From a virus, in the IMG/VR virus record IMGVR_UViG_3300011116_000381, positions 1-20,975 of that record: DNA of 20,975 bases; one strand, written 5' to 3'. Shown in pieces: positions 6,050-13,200 of the stretch. The translations under genes were made by a program, and so were the position numbers. A model generated the notes under the pieces. That model had not been told where the DNA came from, ran no database searches, and saw only the letters and a list, made by a program, of their open reading frames with translations. Each line of letters starts with the position of its first letter. The stretch's first letter is position 1.

Positions 6050-6529
6050 TTAATTACCGCTGAGAATGGATATAATTTCTTCTTCTGAACTTGCGTTAGC
6101 AATACGATTTTCTATATCGTTAGAAAAAGCAGGTGTATCTGCGCCAGTTAGCACTGAATCCATTTTCCGCATAGCGGTGATATCATTTTGATTTACTGCT
6201 GGCTTAGGTGCTGGTGTGTATCCGAATACATCACCATTTGCATCTAACCAGTTACTAATAGCATCTTCAGATGCCTCAATATCAGATGGAATAAACTGTG
6301 CAATCTTTTGATTTACACCTTTGGATGCAAGTACATCCTTTAGAATCCGCTCTTTTTGGGCTTTGGTGAGTTCACCATAAGATGATTCAAGTTCCTTAGT
6401 CTTGCGCTGTTCAGCCTTTAATTGCTTACGTAGTCGCTTAACAAGGTCTGAATCTGATTCAAATACAGGTGTACTTGTCTCGTCATCGTCTTCGTCATCT
6501 GCCCAGTAGTTGTCGCGGTTTTCGCTCAT
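6050..6529 (-). CDS. Capsid scaffold-like acidic coiled-coil protein, 159 aa
   Basis: The start was chosen at the ATG at 6529 (MSENRDNYWADDEDDDETS) because AAGGGAGA lies about six bases upstream. A longer GTG start at 6559 would place this ribosome site inside the coding region. The protein has a highly acidic N-terminus, a charged coiled coil (residues ~28-65, DLVKRLRKQLKAEQRKTKELESSYGEL), a helical middle, and a C-terminal helix (SNDIENRIANASSEEEIISILSGN). This layout, and its place directly upstream of the major capsid gene, are typical of scaffolding proteins that guide shell assembly and then leave or are degraded. No protease motif is visible. The call rests on position, size and composition. 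Confidence 0.82.
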   Translation of the reverse strand: MSENRDNYWADDEDDDETSTPVFESDSDLVKRLRKQLKAEQRKTKELESSYGELTKAQKERILKDVLASKGVNQKIAQFIPSDIEASEDAISNWLDANGDVFGYTPAPKPAVNQNDITAMRKMDSVLTGADTPAFSNDIENRIANASSEEEIISILSGN

Positions 6530-6611
6530 AGCGAGTCTCCCTTTTAGTAGTTGTCGCACACCTCAATCCAGATGGGGTTTCTGTATTGGCTTGTACTATC
6601 GGTCTTGTACG

Positions 6612-6638
6612 CCCTCTAGGGCCGATTGGTCTAGAGAG
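6612..6638 (-). other. Stem-loop in the gap between the 737-aa and scaffold genes
   Basis: In the minus-strand transcript CUCUCUAG can pair with CUAGAGGG (eight pairs, one G-U) around an 11-base loop. It falls in the 6530-6645 gap, the longest intergenic stretch inside the structural operon. No U-tract follows, so it is not a classical terminator. A processing or stability role that separates internal-protein mRNA from head mRNA is possible. I see no convincing promoter in the gap, only an AT-rich AATATAAAA near 6650. Confidence 0.35.
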
Positions 6639-6645
6639 GATTCTT

Positions 6646-8859
6646 TTATATTGTTCCTAGTATGTTTCTCTTTGCCAAGGAACTAGATGTAATTCCTGAT
6701 GAACCTTGGAAGGCACGGGTCTCTAGTTCTTTCAAACGCTTGCGACGTTCTGACTCAAGTCCGCTGAACTGTTCTTTCTCAAGTTCTGACTGAACCTGGC
6801 CCATAGTTGCAACGCGTTGGTTCTCATAGATTCCTGAAAGTTTAGTTGTTGTACCAAGTTGAGCGGCAATATTTTCAAAGCCTTGAGCAGCAAGTGCAGA
6901 TGCTTCTGTCTCTGACATGCCTTTCTCAACCAATGTCTGTGCAAGAGCCTTGAATCGTTCACTATTGAACTGAATACCAGACTGTGCACGACGAACAGCC
7001 TCGGCAGCAAATGCACCAGTTGTTCGGTTAATATTGAGTTGTTCTTGACCAATCTTAGAATCCATAAAGAAATCCTTTAGGTCTGCAGATGTAGCAATAT
7101 AGCCAAGTTTCTGCAATGCCTCGACGTATGATGGGTCTTGATTGTTTGACTTGAGGGTTGCAATGTTTGCTCGCTCAGCCAAATCTTTAGCAGATACATT
7201 GTTCTTGGTGTATTGCTTTAGGGATTCCTTGTCAAGATACTTTTTACTTAGACCGTACTTGTCTACTACCTCTTTGTAACCCTCAACTGCATTGAATAGT
7301 TCATTAGCAGATTTAGGGGTTACTAGACCTTCATTAAGATAGCCATACTCAGCATAGAATGGAGATTCAATCTTTGTTCCATTTTTAAGTGTATAGTCTT
7401 TATTGTTTAAGAATATCTCTGTAGCATTGTCGTAGTCTAGACCTTCTTTAAGAAGGCTAGTTAAGAACGATGTAGAAGAGTCAAGAATTGATGAAGTAAA
7501 GCCTAAGGAACGAAGTGATGCTTTAAGATAAGTTATATTAGTTGTAGGGCCTGTATCACCTGTGGCACCTGTGGCACCTGTAGCCCCACCTGTTGCACCT
7601 ATAGCACCAGTAAGTCCTGTGGCTCCTGCTTTAGGAATAATTGCAGATGTACCATCAGAATAAGTTACTGTCTTGCTACCATCAGGATTATCAACAGTTA
7701 GGACAATTGTTTTTGTTCCAAGTGTTGCTGGTGCTGCTTCTACAATTGTATTTGCACCTACTGCACTTGATGCAGTTGCTGCGGTTGTGCCACCTGCAGA
7801 ACGAGCACCATACTTTGCTTGATTCTCTGGAGTGTCTGGAGCCTGATAGAGTTTCCACTCACCAGTATTAACTCCACCAATCCATGAGTAATAGTTAAGC
7901 ATACCATTTGCAGGAGCAGGTGCTTCTGGACGAACAGCAAAGTTCTTCATTGGGTCAGTTGCTGCACGTGCTGCTGCATCGGCAGCCATTGCTGCTTCAC
8001 GTGCTGCTTGAATGTAATCAGTCTTTTCTGTCTGAGTCATTGCTGCACGTTGTTCAGGAGTCAAATCAGCATAAGCAGTCTTTGTTGGGTCTGGCTTTGT
8101 ATCTACTGCTCCCGTGGCTCCTGTTGCACTACCTGTTGCACCAGTAGCCCCAGTTGCGGTACTCTGTGTTCCAGTAGCGCCTACTGATGCTGCTTGTACA
8201 CCAGCCAATGTTGTTGTATTAATAGTTGTTGCTGCAGGAGTCGGAGTAACGGGAGTCGCCACTGGCGTAGGAGTTACTGTAGGTGCTGCTGCTGCATCTG
8301 CTGCTTCTTTTGCTTTGAATGCTTGATATGTTGCTGCTTGTTCTGTTGCTAACTTTAATGCTGCAGCCTGTGCTGCAGCAGTCTTTGCTGCTGCGGCGGT
8401 GGCGGCGGCGTCTGCTTGAGCCTTAGCATCTGCTGCAGCCTTATCTGCTGCTGCCTTTGCATCCGCAAGTGCTTTATCTGCCGCTGCTTTATCTGCAGCA
8501 GTTTTTATCGCTGCTGCTTGGGCAGCCGCTTCTGCCTGTGCCTTTGCAGCCGCTTGTGCTGCTGCGGCAGCAAATGCTGCATTGATAGCAGCCTGTGCTG
8601 CGGCGGCAGGCTTTGCATCTTCAATAGCCTTTTGCGCTGCCGCTGCTTGTGCATTTGCAATTGCTTGTGCTTGTGCTGCGGCTGCGGCCTGTGCTGCTGC
8701 CTGCGCTTGTGCTGCGGCTATTGCTGCTGCATTTTGTGAATCTGTTACGCTAGAAACAGGTGCTGTAGGCGCTGGTGTTGGAGTAGGTGTTGTAGTAGTG
8801 GTTGTGGTGGGTGCAGTTGAACCTTCACCATCAACCATCATTCTTGTACTAATAGCCAT
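6646..8859 (-). CDS. Ala-rich, collagen-like internal virion protein, 737 aa
   Basis: Regions in order: a Thr/Pro linker (residues 13-37); a very Ala-rich helix (43-192, repeated AAAQA and AADKA units, probably an extended coiled coil); a second Thr/Pro linker (193-211); short collagen-like GATG triplets (226-251); a mixed region with YADLTPEQRAA; a second GATG block (411-437); and a globular helical C-terminal part (440-737). The C-terminal part has FLNNKDYTLKNG, YLNEGLVTPKSANELFNAVEGY and GLSKKYLDKESLKQYTKN, a pattern I associate with internal proteins of aquatic and actinobacterial phages, and it ends SGLESERRKRLKELETRAFQGSSGI. The ATG at 8859 overlaps the previous stop as TAATG. Internal or ejected location is inferred from similarity and position; no lytic-enzyme motif is seen. 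Confidence 0.8.
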   Translation of the reverse strand: MAISTRMMVDGEGSTAPTTTTTTTPTPTPAPTAPVSSVTDSQNAAAIAAAQAQAAAQAAAAAQAQAIANAQAAAAQKAIEDAKPAAAAQAAINAAFAAAAAQAAAKAQAEAAAQAAAIKTAADKAAADKALADAKAAADKAAADAKAQADAAATAAAAKTAAAQAAALKLATEQAATYQAFKAKEAADAAAAPTVTPTPVATPVTPTPAATTINTTTLAGVQAASVGATGTQSTATGATGATGSATGATGAVDTKPDPTKTAYADLTPEQRAAMTQTEKTDYIQAAREAAMAADAAARAATDPMKNFAVRPEAPAPANGMLNYYSWIGGVNTGEWKLYQAPDTPENQAKYGARSAGGTTAATASSAVGANTIVEAAPATLGTKTIVLTVDNPDGSKTVTYSDGTSAIIPKAGATGLTGAIGATGGATGATGATGDTGPTTNITYLKASLRSLGFTSSILDSSTSFLTSLLKEGLDYDNATEIFLNNKDYTLKNGTKIESPFYAEYGYLNEGLVTPKSANELFNAVEGYKEVVDKYGLSKKYLDKESLKQYTKNNVSAKDLAERANIATLKSNNQDPSYVEALQKLGYIATSADLKDFFMDSKIGQEQLNINRTTGAFAAEAVRRAQSGIQFNSERFKALAQTLVEKGMSETEASALAAQGFENIAAQLGTTTKLSGIYENQRVATMGQVQSELEKEQFSGLESERRKRLKELETRAFQGSSGITSSSLAKRNILGTI

Positions 8860-10235
8860 TATTCACGCCCTAACTTACTCTTAAGACTTTGGAACATATT
8901 AACTGATTCATTGATTGCTGTAGATGTCTTGCCATAACCTGCATCACTCATAATCAATTTAGTCATTTCCCAGTCGTTAGGTAGGCGATACTTACCGTCA
9001 TCACCTTTGAAGTTGAGGGCTTGCTTAAGAATAGGGTCTTTCTCTGTAACGTCTCTTTCAAGAGCATTAGATAGTGACTGCATGAGTGGCTTGACATACT
9101 TGTCAGCATCTTCTCCTGCATTAACATAATCTGCGATTCCCATGTACTTAGCAGCAACTTGGTTGCGGATAGTAGTCTTGTATTGTTTAATCTTTTCTTG
9201 TGCAACATTCTGGTCTGTTGTCGCTAGGATATCCTTGATAACAGGAGCCAATGTCCCCAAGTCAGGTGCTGTTGCATAATTTTTTGTACTTGCACTTACT
9301 AGGTCATCATAGATAGCCTTAGCAGCGCCACCAAGATTCCCAGCAGTAAACTTCTCATTTGGGAAGTTCTTAACTAGGAAGTCAGCAACGAATTGCTGTT
9401 GCTCTTGTTCAGTAAAGCCTTCACCACTTGTAATTGTATCTGTCTTATTAATTGTCTTATATTGTAAGACGCCATCAGCATTCTTTAACTGCTTTGCATA
9501 GACAGGGTTGCCAAACTTATCAATCTTCTGTTTCTTAGTATTAGGGTCAATAACAGGCTTACTCTTCTTATCATAGAGCGGAGCAAAAGATGTAGTCTGA
9601 TTAGTTGTAGTTGTAGGTTGCTGGTCTTTAGCAGTACTATTCCACTGCTTTACAAACATATCATCTAGTTCTTTAGTAGCAGCAACACCAAAAGCAGCAA
9701 AGTATGCGTCATTAAAGTCTGAGCGTGCATCAGTAATATCTTTTAACTGTAATGCTGTGGATACTTGCTTATTGTACTTTGTAGTAGTATCAGGTTGTTT
9801 AATTGCAGGTTTAGCACCTACACCATAGTTCTTAAGAGTCTGTAGATAGGAAATAGGGTCTGCATTATTAGCAGCAGCAAGACCAATGATTGTAGCCATT
9901 GCAGAGTCATCTCCAGGCCCAATTACACCAATCGGTGTCTTAGCCTTTGAGAAGCCTGTAGCACGGGCAAGTGACTGCCAGTAGTCAAACATATTAGTCT
10001 CTTTAGCACCAGTAGGTGCTGCTTGAGCACTAAGCATACGCTTTAGATTCTGTAATTCAATAGCCTTTGCTGTAGCATCTGGAGCATTAAGATAAGGCAA
10101 ATAAGGGTTAGTAGCGCCATACATGTTAGCAGGCATTCCACTCATGATTGCATTAGACATTGATGAGAAAGCAGTTGGACGCGATGCAGCAGCACGCGCT
10201 TCATCTGCAGTTTTATAAACTATTTTGTCAGCCAT
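8859..10235 (-). CDS. Putative internal virion protein, 458 aa
   Basis: The protein opens MADKIVYKTADEARAAASRP, echoing the SADEARAAAMKP motif of the small 177-aa protein. It is mainly alpha-helical with Thr/Gln-rich linkers (PTTTTNQTT near residue 213). A segment DFNDAYFAAFGVAATKELDDMFVKQWN (~170-197) has the Y-x-x-x-FG-x-x-x-T-x-x-EL spacing seen in other internal-type phage proteins. There are no transmembrane spans and no recognised enzyme motif. It is encoded between the 1937-aa and 737-aa proteins with one-base or two-base spacing, so the three are probably made and assembled together, like the internal core proteins of T7-type podoviruses. That comparison is by context, not by sequence similarity. 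Confidence 0.75.
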   Translation of the reverse strand: MADKIVYKTADEARAAASRPTAFSSMSNAIMSGMPANMYGATNPYLPYLNAPDATAKAIELQNLKRMLSAQAAPTGAKETNMFDYWQSLARATGFSKAKTPIGVIGPGDDSAMATIIGLAAANNADPISYLQTLKNYGVGAKPAIKQPDTTTKYNKQVSTALQLKDITDARSDFNDAYFAAFGVAATKELDDMFVKQWNSTAKDQQPTTTTNQTTSFAPLYDKKSKPVIDPNTKKQKIDKFGNPVYAKQLKNADGVLQYKTINKTDTITSGEGFTEQEQQQFVADFLVKNFPNEKFTAGNLGGAAKAIYDDLVSASTKNYATAPDLGTLAPVIKDILATTDQNVAQEKIKQYKTTIRNQVAAKYMGIADYVNAGEDADKYVKPLMQSLSNALERDVTEKDPILKQALNFKGDDGKYRLPNDWEMTKLIMSDAGYGKTSTAINESVNMFQSLKSKLGRE

Positions 10236-10236
10236 T

Positions 10237-13200
10237 TTAGCCCTTCAATTGTCCTGCGAATACTCCGTAGTACATACGAGAGAATGATGGATTTTCTAAC
10301 ATTAGTTCCTCAGCCAATGAAACAAGTTCATTGCGCATTAGCGTTGCCAATCCACCCTTTGCAGTTAGTTCTGCATAGTTAGATACCTTTGCTTTATTTA
10401 ACAAAGTTTGGAACTCTTGATACTTAGGATAGAAAGTTGAAACTTGGTTATACACAGAAGACTGAGTAAATGCTGGGTCTTGTAGTGCTTCACCAATACG
10501 AGCAATACGCTCCTGAGCAGTGCCAGTTGTGACAGTATCAGGTGGTCGAGAACCACCAAATTCCTTGTTTAACTTGTCAATCTGCTCTTTGTACCAGAAG
10601 TCTGGGTAGCGATTAGCAATCTGCTGTTCTGCAATTTGGTCCTTAAGCATTGAATAAACCATGCTCTCAGCCTCATTAGAAAGTTCTGTAGCAGATAGGC
10701 TACGACGTGCACCAGTTGTTTTTTGCCAGTTATAGTACTTAAGTGAATACTCGCCACCAGGGAAGAAGTAAGGAACTACATCTCCAGGAGAACGGGCATA
10801 TTTATCAGCAGCACTTGGGTTATTGTTCAACCAAGTCCATGCATCATCAGTACCACGTACGTTGCCTGTAGAGCCACCTAGTGCAATAAGCAAGTTATTA
10901 GCACCAAATGTCTCAGCAAACTGGTATACAGACTTGCCATAATCACCTGGGTTCTTGCGAGAAATCGCATCCCAATGTGAGTAAAGCATTGTCAAAGTCA
11001 TAAAGTTCATCTTGTTGTCAGGATTCTTAATCTTTGCAAGAATCTCTGTAGATGGTGTAGCAGGTGAGATGCTTTGGAACAGTGCGTTCAAGAAGCCAAC
11101 CTCACGAGATAGTGATTCAGCATCATGGAATAACTTTGTACGCGCACTATCACTTGCTAATGGATTAGCACCATAATCACCTGTAGAGGCTAGGTATGAT
11201 GCCCAGTCCTTAATACCACGCTGAACCATTGTTTCATCACCCATACGGTAAGCAATAGTCTTGCGTAGCCATGCTGGAAACACGAAGTCTTCTGCAGATT
11301 TAGGTGCACCAAATGGTGTAATAATGTCACGTAAGATATCATTAACTGGACCAAATGCTGTAGTCTTTCCACTTGCAGCATACAATCCCTGTAGTGCAGG
11401 TCCAATACCAGGCAATCCTGGGTTAACCTGACCAAATGCTAAGTTAAGTGACTGTACTGGTGCAGTAATCTGCATAGCACTACGCATATCTACGTTCATG
11501 CCAGCCATAGCACCCATTACAGAGCCTACTAGAGGAATCTTAAACTGCTTATTAGTTGACCCTGGCTCTGTGTAAAAGAAACCCTGTTGGTCGTCATAAG
11601 TCATACCAGTCACATCATAAAGGGTGTTTGAACCCTGTTGATTGAGTGAGTTGTATGCCTTACCAAACTTGATAGCAGGAACTGGGTTAGCCCAGAATAA
11701 TTCGTTCCACTTGTTAAGTGTATTGTAGTGTGCCTGTGCGAATGGGAATGCTAAACGCCATGCGTTAGCCCATTGATTCTGACGAGCAGCATCATAGAAT
11801 AGGTCTTTAACATACTTAGATGCCTCACGAGCAGCCATCTGATGTAGTGTCTGTAGGTCAGTTCCACCTTCTTGTACATAACCAGGCTTTTCACGCTTCT
11901 TAACTTCTTGTTGAAGCAGACGAAGAGTAGGATGCTTGCGTCCAATAGTCTTCTTGCCAAATACTACAGGTGCTAAAGAGTTGTTTGCATTCTTAAGCAT
12001 TGTGGTTAGGTCTTCTGTCTTGACCATAGGCACATATCCACCCATAAAGTCCCAGTATGACATTTGATATTCAGGACCAAAGTTATACTTGCTCTCTAGA
12101 CGAGTTGCTAGTTCAAAGAACTTATCAACTATGTAAGTAATCTCTTTAGGTCCAGCCTGTCCAATAGCGCGCTCTGTAGTAACGAATACGTTAGAACCAG
12201 CAACATCATCAGGTGTAAAGTTCTTCTCAATAGCCTTAAGGAATTGCTTTTCAGCAATATCCATTTCAGCAGTATTCTTGATATTCTGTGCATAAGGTGC
12301 ACGAATCTTAGTTAGTTTTCCATTATTTTCTACAACAACTTCACCATTGCGTAACAGTTCTAGTACTAAGTGTGACTTAGGACCACTACCAGCAAGCGCC
12401 TTGATGTTACCTGCAACAGTATCTACCTGCTTCTCATCAAAGAGATAGACAAAGATATTGTCTGCATTGAAGTTATCTGGAGTAAACTCTGCAGTTGGGT
12501 CCTTAAGGAAAAGATTACGAATGCCTTCATTCTTCTGGAATACACCAGTTGAGAAGTCCTTAAGCACATTGTTAGGAGCATCATAGTTGTCAATAAGTTT
12601 CTGTACATACCCACGTTTGGCTGCTTCATCACCATTCTGCATCAACTTGACTACATCTGGGATAAACTTATCAGCCACAAAGTTGTTCATGGTGTAGGCA
12701 AAGCCTTCCATAAACTGTGGATGGCTAGAATCTACTACCTTATAAAACTTAAAGACTTGTGAATGTTTACTAGAGCGCATATCAGATACTGATTGCTTAC
12801 GATTAATCTGTGCACGCCAACCACGAACTGCATCTGATAGTTCTTCTTCTGCATCTGCATTCTTAAAACTGTTACCCATTGCATCATACTGATACTTACC
12901 CCAACGAGATACCAACTTCTGGAACTGATTACCTTGTGGGTCTGCAATTACCATTGATAAGAATGACAGAGGGCTAGAAATAATATTGTTATGTCCTGAG
13001 AACAACTGACGCATCTGCATTTCTGCAATGTTACGGAAGATGTATGAGAATCGGAATACTAACTGTGCTGTACGCCATACATCGCCAAACTCTTCTGCAA
13101 GTACTTTACCTTGACGAACACGACCATAAACAGCATTAGCCTGGAAGTTAGTAAGAGTCTTTAGGACTGCTTTGCTATCAGGAAGGTTAATCATATCGCG

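Noticed and set aside
7547-8184. CRISPR-like short repeats in the GATG-coding DNA
   Set aside because: The repeats are coding triplets in phase with the reading frame, with no unique spacers.
8416-8884. Cys/Leu-rich and Ala-rich plus-strand frames opposite the Ala-rich protein
   Set aside because: They arise from the GCT/GCA repeats of the Ala-rich helix read backwards; there is no independent coding evidence.
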